Shown: positions 9,832 to 19,007, counted from the stretch's first letter. The stretch: DNA of 64,000 bases from Gammaproteobacteria bacterium UBA2679 (GCA_002354735.1 DEMD01000007.1:62001-126000); one strand, 5' to 3'. A program made the numbers and translations. The notes: generated from the sequence alone by a model not told the origin.

Positions 9832-10371
9832 ATGAATCAACAGCTCGTCGAAGCCGTGAAGCAGCTGCCGCTCAATCCCCTCATCGATCCTGCACCGGTA
9901 TCGTGGTGGCCGCCCGCGATTGGCTGGTGGCTCTTACTGCTGATATTGATCGTAAGCGGTCTACTGCTGTGGTTCATCGGCTATAAGCGTTATCTTCAGC
10001 CGGCGCTGCAACTGAAGCAACAGAGAAAGCGGGTTCGTGAGGCGCTGCAACCGCATCTGCGGAATCCCGGCCCGGCGGCTGCGACTTCAATCAACATGAT
10101 TCTCAAAGCTCATCTACTGAAGCTGGGGCACCATCGCTGCAAGACGCTTACCGGCAGCGCATGGCTGGAATATCTGGTACGTACAGCCCAACTTCAGCCC
10201 AGGGAAGCCAGTGCGCTGGCGCCACTGGGTGAAGCCAGTTATCGCCCACCCTCAGCTGGTGATAGTACAAGCGACGACCGCTCGTTCAACAAGACTGTAT
10301 TGCTGTTGACCCGACGGCTCGCGCCTGTTCGAAATGAAACGACCGAAGCTGGAGGTGAGCCAAATGGATAG
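9832..10371 (+). CDS. DUF4381 single-pass membrane protein
   Basis: 179 residues with the DUF4381 layout: an N-terminal LPLNPLIDPAPVSWWPPAIGWW motif (written here in part only as recognition), one transmembrane helix (about residues 28-48), then a soluble helical domain with FxGxxK-like KTLTGSAWLEYL. It starts 3 bases after the DUF58 stop and overlaps the next start by 8 bases. It probably anchors the complex to the inner membrane, inferred from its position between DUF58 and the vWA genes. Confidence 0.83.
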   Translation: MNQQLVEAVKQLPLNPLIDPAPVSWWPPAIGWWLLLLILIVSGLLLWFIGYKRYLQPALQLKQQRKRVREALQPHLRNPGPAAATSINMILKAHLLKLGHHRCKTLTGSAWLEYLVRTAQLQPREASALAPLGEASYRPPSAGDSTSDDRSFNKTVLLLTRRLAPVRNETTEAGGEPNG

Positions 10372-11458
10372 CGTTGCCACGATGGTGGAAGCACTGCAGT
10401 TTGCCTGGCCATTAGCTCTGCTTCTGCTGTCGCTACCCGCGCTTCTTCATCTACTGTCACGTGGCAAGCCAAGCATCAACAGTCAAGGCAGCTCCGATGT
10501 TTCGGCCGCGCCGGCCTTACTCATGCCACAGTTTTCGGCCGTGAGGCAGGTGATGGAATCACGGGGCTTCGGTCAGGCTCGTCACAAGCCGCCGTCATGG
10601 CGGCTGTGGATGTTGACCGCGAGCTGGATATTCCTATGCGTCTCGCTCACCCGCCCACAATGGCATGGCGAGCCGGTGCCGCTGGATACCAGCGCGAGGG
10701 ACTTACTGCTGACGGTAGACATATCTCCAAGCATGCAGGAGCCGGATATGGTGCTCAAGGGCTATCAGACCGACAGGTTGACCGCACTGAAACAGGTAGT
10801 GAGCGATTTTTTGAAGCAGCGTGACGGCGACAGAGTCGGCCTGATTCTATTTGGCGCGAAACCCTACATTCAGGCGCCCCTGACTTTCGATCTTGCCACG
10901 GTCGAACAGCTGCTGTACGAATCGCAGATTGGTCTTGCCGGCAATGCGACGGCAATCGGAGATGCCATTGGCCTGGGTATCAAACGACTGCGGGAGCGTC
11001 CTGCCGACGCAAGAGTCATGGTGCTGCTGACCGATGGTGCTGAACTGGGTAGCGAAGTGGATCCCATCAAGGCGGCTGAGCTCGCCAGGGAGGCCGGCCT
11101 GCGGATCTACACCATAGGCCTAGGTGCTGATGAGGCTTACCGTGCAGGGCTCTTTGGGCGGCAGCGTTATAATCCCTCAGCTGATCTTGATGAGAACTTG
11201 CTACGCCATATCGCTCAGACCACTGGTGGCGAATTCTATCGTGCGCGATCGACATCCGAACTGGAACTTGTTTACGAGGCCATCAACCAGCTTGAACCCG
11301 TCCGGCAGGATGGCCGCATTTTTCGCCCGGTTACCGAGTATTTCTGGGTACCTCTTATTGGCGCGTTGCTTCTTCTGATCGTCGCGCTGTTACCTGTTCC
11401 TCGACGACTGCGCGCAGTGCTCGTGCGGATCCGTGATCGACAGAAGGTTCAGGCATGA
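10364..11458 (+). CDS. batA: BatA-like von Willebrand factor A protein
   Basis: Inner-membrane vWA protein of 364 residues from the ATG at 10364, chosen because GGAGGTGAG lies about 8 bases upstream; an in-frame ATG at 10334 lacks this. N-terminal transmembrane helices (about residues 10-30 and 80-100), then a vWA domain with the MIDAS motif DISPS near residue 118 and later LTDGAELGSE, and a C-terminal membrane helix near residue 325. MIDAS metal ligands appear intact. It is coupled to the next gene by an ATGATG overlap. Bat proteins are linked to stress tolerance and envelope function in other bacteria; the substrate is unknown. Confidence 0.85.
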   Translation: MDSVATMVEALQFAWPLALLLLSLPALLHLLSRGKPSINSQGSSDVSAAPALLMPQFSAVRQVMESRGFGQARHKPPSWRLWMLTASWIFLCVSLTRPQWHGEPVPLDTSARDLLLTVDISPSMQEPDMVLKGYQTDRLTALKQVVSDFLKQRDGDRVGLILFGAKPYIQAPLTFDLATVEQLLYESQIGLAGNATAIGDAIGLGIKRLRERPADARVMVLLTDGAELGSEVDPIKAAELAREAGLRIYTIGLGADEAYRAGLFGRQRYNPSADLDENLLRHIAQTTGGEFYRARSTSELELVYEAINQLEPVRQDGRIFRPVTEYFWVPLIGALLLLIVALLPVPRRLRAVLVRIRDRQKVQA

Positions 11459-13530
11459 TGGAAACGAGCGTCGACTTCGTCTTTCTTCGACCGGACTGGT
11501 TATGGTGTCTACTGCCAATCCTGCTTCTGCCTCTCCTGCGTCGGCAACGTCTCGATGCCTCACAGTGGCATCGCTACCTGCCAGCGGCGGTTATCGAGCG
11601 TCTGCTGCAGGGGCCGGCTACAGCGAACGCTGTATCGAGGTCGTGGTGGCCGACCCAGCTGCTATTAATGCTCACCATCGTCGCACTCGCCGGTCCGAGT
11701 TTCGTCAAGCAGGCGGTGCCTGTCGTTCAGAAAAAGGATGCGGTTGTGATCGTGCTCGACCTCTCGCTGTCGATGTACGCTGAAGATCAGGCACCGAGCC
11801 GGCTCGCCCGGGCAAAGCAGAAGATACATGACCTGCTCGCCCTGCGACAGGATGGTCTGACTGGACTGGTGGTGTTCGCTGGCTCGGCGCATGTGGTGGC
11901 GCCGCTGACGGACGACCGGGAAACCTTGAGGGCGATGTTGCCTGCGCTGGATCCATCGATCATGCCTGAGCCGGGCGCAAACCCAGGCCTCGGATTGCTC
12001 GAAGCCAGTCATCTCATCCGGCAGGCCGGACTCGATAGCGGCAGAATTCTGCTCCTGACAGACAGCATAGAAGCTTCCAATCTGGAGGCGCTGAATGCGC
12101 TCCGCGCTGGCCTTCAGCCGGGTGTGGACGTATCCGTGCTGACCTTGGGCACGGCGTCAGGCGGTCCGATTTCACTGCCTGACCGGGGCTTCCTGAAACG
12201 CGGGGGCGAGGTGATTATTGCGCGCACCGACCTTGCAGCGGCGAAGGATTTCGCTTCTGCGCGTACATCCGACCGCATCGCAGAGGCGCGCTTTGATGAC
12301 AGCGACCTGCGCCGCCTCGTGCCGGAGACGGCAGCGATTTCGGGCGCCACTGAAGCCGCTGAAGGCGAGCAGATGATTGAACAGCGAATCGATCAGGGGT
12401 TCTGGCTATTACCACTCCTGGCTGTGCTTGGGCTGATGCTTCATCGTCGAGGCACGCTATTGGCAGCGGTAGGCCCCGTGCTCGTGGCACTTGGTAGTCT
12501 GTTCCTAACCCCTGCGTTACTGGCACTGTCGTCGTCGGAGGCCGCAGCACAAGCGCCCGCTACGGAAAGCACACCAGTGCAGAAACCGACTCCGCCCGAG
12601 GCGCCCTCGCTCTGGGATCGCCTGTGGCAGCGCGATGATCAACTGGCGCAGGACGCCTACGAGCGCGGCGACTATACCACTGCGGCCGAGCTTTACGAGG
12701 CGCCAGCCCCGAGGGGTGCGGCGCTATACCGGGCTGAGGACTACAAGAGCGCCGTCGAATCGTTCAGCCGTGCGGAACCTGATCCTGTCACCCTCTTCAA
12801 CATGGGCAATGCTCATGCTTATGCTGGCGAGCTCGAACCAGCCCTTACCGCCTATGATGCTGCACTGGAGTTGGATCCGACCATGACGGTGGCGAAGGAA
12901 AACAAGGCCATGATCGAGGCGCTCCTCAAACAGCAACAGGAGCAACAGCAACAGAAGCAGAAGCAACAGCAGGACAAGGAAAACGGTGAACAGAGTCCTG
13001 AGCAGGATGACGGTCAGGGTGAACCGAATAGTGAGGCCGGAAAGAATGGGCAGCAACAGGATGGGCAGCCGCAATCCGGTGAACCCCAGGACGATAATGG
13101 CCAGGGCCAACCCCAGCGGACGGACCCCGAGCAAGGCGACCAGAGCCAGGCCGGCCAGCAGAGCGACCAGGGACAGGACGCCGAACAGCAAGCCTCGGCA
13201 GCTCAGCAGCAGCCTGAAAGTGACGAGCAGCCTGGAGACGCAGAACAGCAAGCTGAAGCCGAACAAACGGCTGGTGCAGCCGAAGATGACGCTGCCAGCG
13301 CCACTACGCCGGGAGAGGCCCGGAACTACGATCTGAGCGAGCAACAGCAGGAACAGTGGTTGCGGCGCATACCGGACGACCCTGGTGAACTGCTACAGAG
13401 AAAATTCTTGTATCAGTATCGAAATCCGGACAGCCGGTATGACCCCAGAGCAACGAGGCCGGACCAGAATGAAACTGGATCGGCGAGTGATCGCACATCT
13501 CCAGGCACCGCCAGCAGCAACCCATGGTAG
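11455..13530 (+). CDS. batB: BatB/BatC fusion: vWA domain plus TPR and Gln-rich tail
   Basis: 691 residues. N-terminal membrane helices flank a vWA domain with MIDAS DLSLS near residue 102 and LLLTDS further on; another helix pair lies near residues 310-360. TPR-like repeats follow at about 395-482 (AYERGDYTTAAELYE and NMGNAHAYAGELEPALTAYD). Next comes a roughly 130-residue, very Gln/Glu/Asp-rich tail and a conserved end (WLRRIPDDPGELLQRKFLYQ). In many bacteria BatB and BatC are separate genes; here they are one polypeptide, as in pseudomonads. The TPR part likely sits in the periplasm. Confidence 0.85.
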   Translation: MMETSVDFVFLRPDWLWCLLPILLLPLLRRQRLDASQWHRYLPAAVIERLLQGPATANAVSRSWWPTQLLLMLTIVALAGPSFVKQAVPVVQKKDAVVIVLDLSLSMYAEDQAPSRLARAKQKIHDLLALRQDGLTGLVVFAGSAHVVAPLTDDRETLRAMLPALDPSIMPEPGANPGLGLLEASHLIRQAGLDSGRILLLTDSIEASNLEALNALRAGLQPGVDVSVLTLGTASGGPISLPDRGFLKRGGEVIIARTDLAAAKDFASARTSDRIAEARFDDSDLRRLVPETAAISGATEAAEGEQMIEQRIDQGFWLLPLLAVLGLMLHRRGTLLAAVGPVLVALGSLFLTPALLALSSSEAAAQAPATESTPVQKPTPPEAPSLWDRLWQRDDQLAQDAYERGDYTTAAELYEAPAPRGAALYRAEDYKSAVESFSRAEPDPVTLFNMGNAHAYAGELEPALTAYDAALELDPTMTVAKENKAMIEALLKQQQEQQQQKQKQQQDKENGEQSPEQDDGQGEPNSEAGKNGQQQDGQPQSGEPQDDNGQGQPQRTDPEQGDQSQAGQQSDQGQDAEQQASAAQQQPESDEQPGDAEQQAEAEQTAGAAEDDAASATTPGEARNYDLSEQQQEQWLRRIPDDPGELLQRKFLYQYRNPDSRYDPRATRPDQNETGSASDRTSPGTASSNPW

Positions 13531-13562
13531 CAGGCAACAGTATCAAGTCGGGAAGAAAGAGA

Positions 13563-15392
13563 ATGCAGGATAGACATAGCAGCAGACGTAGCCACGACAT
13601 ATCAAACAAGGTCATCAATGGTCTTCGCAAGCCTCTGCAGGCACTCTGGTTCGTTTGTCTGGTGCTGCTTGGCAGTGAGGCGTCGGCTGAAGGCCTGTCT
13701 GCCTCCGTTGACCGCGAAGAGCTTGCAGTCGGCGAGACGCTGCAGCTTACCATTTCAAGCAAACTCGATGCGTCGCTCGGCATCAGTCTCTTCAACCTGA
13801 ACACCCTGGACATCGACTCGCCGGACGTGACTGCACTTGAAAAGGATTTCGAGATTCTTGATCGCCAGCAGAACTACCGCGTTCAATTCGAGAACAACGT
13901 CAATAACTCCCTCGTGGCCTGGACTTATACGCTGAGTCCAAAGCGGCCGGGGACACTGACGATTCCCTCACTGAGCCTAGAAGATGAATCGACCGATCCC
14001 ATTCAGGTGGCGGTCACTGACGCCCCGAAGAACCCCGCAGATAGCGACCTCATGGTGGAGATGACGATAGACAAGCAGACAGCCTACGTCGGCGAGCAGA
14101 TGTTGCTGACTGTCAAGCTGCTCTACAGTAATGAGCTTGTCGACGGTCAACTCGCACACCCTGATGCGAAAGGTGCTCTATTCCGACAACTCGAGAAGCA
14201 GAAGGAGTATAGCCAGACACGGGCCGGTAAGCGTTTTGAAGTTGTCGAGCGTCAATATGCCGTATTCGCCGAAGACAATGGTCAGCTTGAAATACCTGCC
14301 GTCAAATTTTCCGGGCGCTTCGTCAATCGCCGCTTCGGTCGAGGCCGTTATGAGACGGTTGCGAGCCAGGCGATTTCCGTCGAAATCAAGGATCCGCCAG
14401 CTGCTTTCGATGGCAGGACCTGGCTGCCGGCCATGGGCTTTAGTATTTCCGAGAAATACGAACCTGACCTGGCGAAGCTGAAAGTGGGCGAATCGGTTAC
14501 CCGGACTATCACGCTTCAGGGCCTCGGGCTTGAAAGTGCCACACTACCGCCGGTCACCATCGAGACACCTGATGGGGTACGGGTCTATCCGGGGCAATCC
14601 GAAACTAGTGAGGAGGTGCATGCTGCAGGCATCACCGGGGTGAGATCGCAGGAATACGCATTGATCGCAACGCGTCCAGGACGATTCGTGCTGCCGGAGA
14701 TCAGAATTGCCTGGTGGGATGTCATGAACAACGAGCAACGTGTCGCCATACTACCCGAGCGCGTAATGCAGGTTGTAGGCAGCGCTGCGGACAACAGTTC
14801 GCCGACTCCACGCCAGGCACCGGGAAGCGAAGACCTCAGCATCAAGGCTGAGCCGGTTACCGCGCCTGCCGAAAATGTGACAGACCAGGCCTCTGTAGAA
14901 GCAGATTCCGGCTGGTTCTGGCCCCTGCTTAGCCTCGTTCTCGCGCTATTGTGCCTGTTGCTGGGCTGGGCTGCCTGGCACTACCGCCAGTTGTCGGTGC
15001 GCTCGCCTGGTCGCATCGCTCCACGTCGAAATCTGCAGCAGTCTCCGCGCCAACAATGGACGCGACACGACCGGGCAGTCTTCGAAGCCATGACACCCAG
15101 TCGCTTCGCCAGTGCCTATTCGATCTGGCTGCAGAAACAGTCTAGCCGACCGGAAGCGCCCCTGAATGCTAGCGCCCTGGACAGCATTCACAGCAAGCTG
15201 TCTTCGCTGCAGCAAAGCTGTTTTGGCAACGCAGCAAGCGCTGGTGGCGATTCGCCAGACAAATTGCAGGCTGCCATTATCGGCCTCACCGGCGAATGGC
15301 TTTCTCAGCCAAGCGGCCCTGACAGTGAACAGACTGTTTCTGCCACTTCGCTTTATCCGGAGCGAGCCAAATCGCGGAAAGAGCGTCATTAG
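13563..15392 (+). CDS. batD: BatD-like periplasmic protein
   Basis: Last gene of the MoxR/Bat operon. A signal sequence or membrane helix (about residues 26-43, WFVCLVLLGSEASA) is followed by Ig-like BatD repeats (SASVDREELAVGETLQLTIS, then VEMTIDKQTAYVGEQMLLTV), a C-terminal transmembrane helix (about residue 475) and a cytosolic tail. The start is uncertain: an ATG at 13524 overlaps the previous stop, while the ATG at 13563 follows a purine-rich GGGAAGAAAGAGA. I prefer the latter. Length is typical for BatD. Confidence 0.83.
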   Translation: MQDRHSSRRSHDISNKVINGLRKPLQALWFVCLVLLGSEASAEGLSASVDREELAVGETLQLTISSKLDASLGISLFNLNTLDIDSPDVTALEKDFEILDRQQNYRVQFENNVNNSLVAWTYTLSPKRPGTLTIPSLSLEDESTDPIQVAVTDAPKNPADSDLMVEMTIDKQTAYVGEQMLLTVKLLYSNELVDGQLAHPDAKGALFRQLEKQKEYSQTRAGKRFEVVERQYAVFAEDNGQLEIPAVKFSGRFVNRRFGRGRYETVASQAISVEIKDPPAAFDGRTWLPAMGFSISEKYEPDLAKLKVGESVTRTITLQGLGLESATLPPVTIETPDGVRVYPGQSETSEEVHAAGITGVRSQEYALIATRPGRFVLPEIRIAWWDVMNNEQRVAILPERVMQVVGSAADNSSPTPRQAPGSEDLSIKAEPVTAPAENVTDQASVEADSGWFWPLLSLVLALLCLLLGWAAWHYRQLSVRSPGRIAPRRNLQQSPRQQWTRHDRAVFEAMTPSRFASAYSIWLQKQSSRPEAPLNASALDSIHSKLSSLQQSCFGNAASAGGDSPDKLQAAIIGLTGEWLSQPSGPDSEQTVSATSLYPERAKSRKERH

Positions 15393-15397
15393 CGGCA

Positions 15398-15417
15398 GGC
15401 GGCTGATTTCAGCCGCC
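15398..15417. terminator. Hairpin between converging batD and DUF2788
   Basis: GGCGGCTG and CAGCCGCC form an 8-bp stem around ATTT. It overlaps the last codons of the DUF2788 gene. There is no T-run on either side, so function as a terminator is uncertain. Confidence 0.4.
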
Positions 15418-15618
15418 GCCCATCTCGAAGAGTTCCACCAGGACCGTTTTCACCACGAAACCGGCCACGCCAAGAAACAGTGCGATGAAGAGGATGGCCG
15501 TGCCGAAGCGCCCGGCCTTCGACTTTTTCGCCAGATCCCAGACGATAAAGCCCATGAAGATGATGAGACCGCCCACTAGGACGTAGAGGCTAAGGGATTC
15601 AAATTGCTGAAAGGTCAT
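15409..15618 (-). CDS. DUF2788 family small membrane protein
   Basis: 69 residues with two transmembrane helices (about residues 10-28 and 40-60) separated by a basic cytosolic loop, WDLAKKSKAGRFGT. The pattern fits DUF2788, a family of uncharacterised proteobacterial inner-membrane proteins. It is divergent from lexA, with 155 bases between the starts. Family assignment is from memory of the motif and not certain. Confidence 0.65.
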   Translation of the reverse strand: MTFQQFESLSLYVLVGGLIIFMGFIVWDLAKKSKAGRFGTAILFIALFLGVAGFVVKTVLVELFEMGGG

Positions 15619-15723
15619 TGGATGTCCATAACGAATGGGAAGAATAGTGCAGCGGGGAGCACGCCAACTGGAGATATGAATGCGCTTCCGGTGAATATTC
15701 AGGTATTTACATGCATGCGACTT

Positions 15724-15739
15724 GTGTATACATTAACAG
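15724..15739 (+). promoter_or_regulatory. LexA (SOS) box 1 upstream of lexA
   Basis: GTGTATACATTAACAG fits the SOS-box pattern CTG-N10-CAG with an AT-rich core, with one mismatch (G for C). It lies 34 bases before the lexA start and overlaps a TATACA-type -10 candidate, as expected for autorepression. Confidence 0.75.
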
Positions 15740-15741
15740 TA

Positions 15742-15757
15742 TTGATTATATAACCAG
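15742..15757 (+). promoter_or_regulatory. LexA (SOS) box 2 upstream of lexA
   Basis: TTGATTATATAACCAG is a second CTG-N10-CAG-type site with one mismatch, only 2 bases after box 1. Two tandem boxes before lexA are known from E. coli. The pair ends 16 bases before the ATG. Confidence 0.7.
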
Positions 15758-15773
15758 TATACGGACATCTCTC

Positions 15774-16376
15774 ATGACAGGATTGACCAGAAGACAGGCA
15801 CAGATTCTTGAACTGATCCGCACCTATATTCATGAGGAAGGCCGCCCCCCGACTCGCGCCGAAATTTCCGGCATCATCGGGTTCAAGTCCGCCAATGCTG
15901 CTGAAGAACACCTGAAGGCGCTGGCTCGCAAGGGCGCCATAGAAATGATCCCCGGGGCCTCCAGGGGCATTCGTCTGCTGGATGAACCCGAGCCAGGCGT
16001 GCCGGTAGTCGGTTCAGTTGCAGCAGGCTTTCCCATACTGGCTACTGAAAACATTGAACAACGCATCGACATACACAAGGGCCTGTTTTCACAGCTGCCT
16101 GACTTCCTGTTGAGGGTTCGCGGACTAAGCATGAAGGACGCTGGTATTCTTGAAGGTGACCTGCTGGCCATCAAGAAAACCTCAGACATTCGCAATGGCT
16201 CAATCAGTGTGGTCAGAATCGATGATGAAGTGACCGTCAAGACGATCCGACAGGAGAACAACATCCTCTATCTCGAGCCAGCCAATAGCGATTTCGAAAC
16301 GATGCGGATTGATTTGAGCAGCCGCTCAGCAGAAATCGAAGGTGAAGTCATCGGCGTGCTGAGGACTACAGTTTAA
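15774..16376 (+). CDS. lexA: LexA repressor / SOS autoprotease
   Basis: 200 residues. An N-terminal winged HTH (PPTRAEISGIIGFKSANAAEEHL, given in part: residues 25-47) binds SOS boxes; the C-terminal S24 domain self-cleaves when RecA is activated. Cleavage site A84-G85 (SVAAGFP), nucleophile S119 (VRGLSM) and general base K156 (EVTVKTI) sit at exactly the E. coli numbers. The ATG at 15774 is chosen because the two SOS boxes lie just upstream and the longer frame from 15711 would run through them. The sulA gene that follows lexA in Pseudomonas is missing here. Confidence 0.95.
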   Translation: MTGLTRRQAQILELIRTYIHEEGRPPTRAEISGIIGFKSANAAEEHLKALARKGAIEMIPGASRGIRLLDEPEPGVPVVGSVAAGFPILATENIEQRIDIHKGLFSQLPDFLLRVRGLSMKDAGILEGDLLAIKKTSDIRNGSISVVRIDDEVTVKTIRQENNILYLEPANSDFETMRIDLSSRSAEIEGEVIGVLRTTV

Positions 16377-16400
16377 GCACGAAGGTCTGCTTAACAGCCA

Positions 16401-16429
16401 ACCCCGGTACTCATTTACGACGCCGGGGT
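16401..16429. terminator. Hairpin between converging lexA and a hypothetical gene
   Basis: ACCCCGG (16401-16407) pairs with CCGGGGT (16423-16429) around a 15-base loop. No T-run follows, so it may be a weak or Rho-assisted terminator. Confidence 0.4.
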
Positions 16430-16446
16430 GGCAGCTAGACGGGACA

Positions 16447-16848
16447 CTAGTGCAGCCAGTGAGATTCTGGCTTCACCTGGCGGTAATCCGACTTGCCATC
16501 TTTCCGGCTAACACTCTTCTGACTAGCCAGCTTTCTTCGGAAGGCTTCACGTCGAACTGCAGACTCGTCTTCAGGATCTATCTCAGACCCGTCGCCGAGA
16601 CTGGCAGCAAGCTCTTCCGCAGACAGCGTTTCTTCGGTAACTTCATAGCTGCGCATCTGTCCTACTGTCCGAATTGCGGCACCAATCATGGCACGCGCGA
16701 CCTGGACATCCTGATTCTCCAGAAATGCCTTGGCCTCATTGCTGAATTCGATTTTCAGCAGCGGTTCACTGGTTGAACCGATCTGTTGGAGTGCGTAGCT
16801 ACCATTCGACAGCTGAACAATTTCAAAAAGTGCTGAAGGCATAGTCAT
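16447..16848 (-). CDS. Conserved hypothetical protein (lexA neighbour)
   Basis: 133 residues, soluble, no signal peptide. The N-terminal half looks like a small beta/alpha domain (FEIVQLSNGSYALQ, then AKAFLENQDVQVARAMIGAAI); the C-terminal part is charged and probably disordered (RKLASQKSVSRKDGKSDY). It resembles the hypothetical protein found between sulA and topA in Pseudomonas, but this is memory-based. It is followed on the minus strand by the lexA hairpin and preceded by another hypothetical gene, with which it may form an operon (36-base gap). Confidence 0.7.
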   Translation of the reverse strand: MTMPSALFEIVQLSNGSYALQQIGSTSEPLLKIEFSNEAKAFLENQDVQVARAMIGAAIRTVGQMRSYEVTEETLSAEELAASLGDGSEIDPEDESAVRREAFRRKLASQKSVSRKDGKSDYRQVKPESHWLH

Positions 16849-16884
16849 CTCCTACATGTGTAAACACATTATGAGGGCTGATTA

Positions 16885-17391
16885 TCAGCATTCAAGGCTG
16901 GAACTCTCTAGTTGATATACGAGAGCGCGCAGACTTCCAGACCAGCGGGCCAGATCACGAGCCGGCCCGTCGAGATCGACGATGGCGATTAATCCATCGG
17001 CATCCTGATTATCAGATGATACGCCATTTTCCTCGTGGGCGCCTCGTCCCGATTGAGCACTGGTGATTTTATGAATCGAGCTGAGCATGGCGGCCAACCA
17101 GGAGTCGGGCGCGGCGAGGAGGTTGCGCAACATACCAGTCTCGGCGGTGGCATGACCGATTCCTTGTTCAAGACTGTCTAGCGAAGGCTGCTCAAGCTGT
17201 ATGCCCTGCTGCCGAGCAAGCGATTGCAATAGCCCGGTCCACGCCGCTTGCAGGAATAGCAATGCAGCGCGCGCGTGTATTTCCTGCAGCGCCCTGGCAG
17301 GTTCTTTCTGCTGCAAGGCCAGCATCTGCTCTGCACCGAAAATATTGGCACTGATGAAGGACTGCCATTCTGAAAGGGTTGGTACTGCCAT
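16885..17391 (-). CDS. Hypothetical helical protein, DUF6586-like
   Basis: 168 residues, mostly alpha-helical and Ala/Leu/Gln-rich. Visible pieces are IHARAALLFLQAAWTGLLQSLARQQ and a C-terminal DLARWSGSLRALVYQLESS. No signal peptide or catalytic motif. The shape and place near lexA match the protein that accompanies lexA/topA in pseudomonads (DUF6586), but I cannot confirm the family. It is upstream of the preceding hypothetical gene on the same strand. Confidence 0.65.
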   Translation of the reverse strand: MAVPTLSEWQSFISANIFGAEQMLALQQKEPARALQEIHARAALLFLQAAWTGLLQSLARQQGIQLEQPSLDSLEQGIGHATAETGMLRNLLAAPDSWLAAMLSSIHKITSAQSGRGAHEENGVSSDNQDADGLIAIVDLDGPARDLARWSGSLRALVYQLESSSLEC

Positions 17392-17558
17392 CGAAACGTC
17401 CTCTTGCTGTAGGGGCTGCGGGCCCGCCTGCCCTTAGCGCCCATCATATCAAAATGTTCACCTGGGCCGTGCATAGCAAGATGATTTTCTTTGCCTATAC
17501 TGTCTGGTAGGTCACCACACCTCTCGCAGGTGAGTCTATGAATCTGGAAGGACATGCT

Positions 17559-18968
17559 ATGAGTTTGATCGCTTTGAAAGCCGGTGCACGAGCACCAAAG
17601 CTGCTGTTACGAAAAGGCGCTGTCCTGGCTATGCTGTCCGCCACGGCATTGTGCCTGTCGAGTGTCGGCGTTCAGGCGAAGGTACCCGCTGATCAAGCCA
17701 AGAAGCTGGGCACTTCGCTGACACCAGTCGGTGCCGAGATGAACGGCACGCCGGACGGCGTCATTCCCCCCTGGACGGGCGGAATTACCAGCCCGCCTGC
17801 AAATTATGTAGAAGGTGAGCACGAGGCCGATCCGTTCTCGCAAGACGGCACCCGTTTCGTTGTCACCAAGGAAAACCTGGACAAGCATGCCTCTGTGCTC
17901 TCTGAAGGGCACAAGGCCATGTTCGAAAAGCACCCGGGATATACCATGCCGGTCTACCCCACGCATCGCTCGGCCAGCTATCCAGAGTTCGTTTACAAAG
18001 CACTCAAGAAGAACGCCACGACCGCAGAACTGATGCCGCGAGGCACAGGTGTCCGAAAAGCGATAACCACTTCGCCCTTCCCTATCCCGCAGGAAGCTGT
18101 GGAAATCGTCTGGAACCACGTGTTGCGCTTCCGTGGAGAAGAGGTTGCCATGCGGACTGGCTTCTCGGCAGTAGCGCCAGATGGAACAGCCAACACCATA
18201 CTGTATTCACAGGAATACCTCTTCAATTACAGCAAGGAAGGGGCGACTATTCGCGAAATAGACAACAACCTCTTCATGCTGAAAACGGAAGTACTGGCGC
18301 CTGCAAAACTTGCCGGTACCATCAACCTCATTCATGAATCGGTCGACCTTGTCGCTTCGCCGCGCAAGGCTTGGCGCTATGTCGCTGGTGAGCGCCGTCT
18401 ACGCCGCTCGCCCTATCTGGCTTACGATGCCGAATTCCCGAACAGTCAGGGCCTGAAGTTTATCGACCAAATCGACATGTACAACGGCGCTCCAGACCAG
18501 TACGAATGGACCATGGCTGGCAAGAAGGAAATCCTGATTCCCTACAATGCCTACAAACTTCATTCAGGCAAGGTTGGCGAAACAGACATCATCAAGAAAG
18601 GCCACATTAACCAGGACCTCACCCGATATGAGCTACATCGTGTCTGGGTTGTGGAAGGCGAGCGCCGCACAGGCATTCAGCACGCGTTTGCGAAGCGCAC
18701 ACTGTATGTCGACGAAGACTCCTGGCAGGTCGTACTGGAGGAAGGCTATAACGAAGACGGCAAGCTGACACGCTTCGCCGAGGGGCACATGATCAATTAC
18801 TACACTGTACCGGTTCCATGGACCACTACAGAAGTAACCTATGACATGGAAAGCGGCAGGTACTTCGTTGAAGGACTGGATAACAAGGAGCGGCCGCGTG
18901 ATTTTGCACCGCGCCTGAAGGAACAGGACTTCTCGACTTCAGCCGTACGTCGTGATGCCAAGCGCTGA
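17559..18968 (+). CDS. DUF1329 envelope protein
   Basis: 469 residues with a signal peptide (about residues 1-40, hydrophobic core AVLAMLSATALCLSSVGVQA) and the DUF1329 body: KLGTSLTPVGAEMNGTPDG near the mature N-terminus, an RRLRRSPYLAYD segment in the middle, and DEDSWQVVLEEGYN near the C-terminus. DUF1329 proteins resemble outer-membrane lipoprotein-sorting folds, are usually found beside DUF1302 proteins and RND pumps, and are often linked to hydrophobic-substrate use. Here the gene stands alone. Two starts are plausible: ATG 17538 (after AGGTGA) and ATG 17559 (after GGAAGG); the second gives the better signal peptide. Confidence 0.82.
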   Translation: MSLIALKAGARAPKLLLRKGAVLAMLSATALCLSSVGVQAKVPADQAKKLGTSLTPVGAEMNGTPDGVIPPWTGGITSPPANYVEGEHEADPFSQDGTRFVVTKENLDKHASVLSEGHKAMFEKHPGYTMPVYPTHRSASYPEFVYKALKKNATTAELMPRGTGVRKAITTSPFPIPQEAVEIVWNHVLRFRGEEVAMRTGFSAVAPDGTANTILYSQEYLFNYSKEGATIREIDNNLFMLKTEVLAPAKLAGTINLIHESVDLVASPRKAWRYVAGERRLRRSPYLAYDAEFPNSQGLKFIDQIDMYNGAPDQYEWTMAGKKEILIPYNAYKLHSGKVGETDIIKKGHINQDLTRYELHRVWVVEGERRTGIQHAFAKRTLYVDEDSWQVVLEEGYNEDGKLTRFAEGHMINYYTVPVPWTTTEVTYDMESGRYFVEGLDNKERPRDFAPRLKEQDFSTSAVRRDAKR

Positions 18969-19007
18969 TCGCAGGTTCTGACCGGCCCTATTGCAGGGCT
19001 TGATAAT

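Noticed and set aside
12724..13344. Minus-strand frame coding for a very Leu/Phe-rich, apparently membrane protein
   Set aside because: It is the mirror of the CAG/GAG-rich tail of the vWA-TPR protein; antisense of Gln/Glu codons gives Leu.
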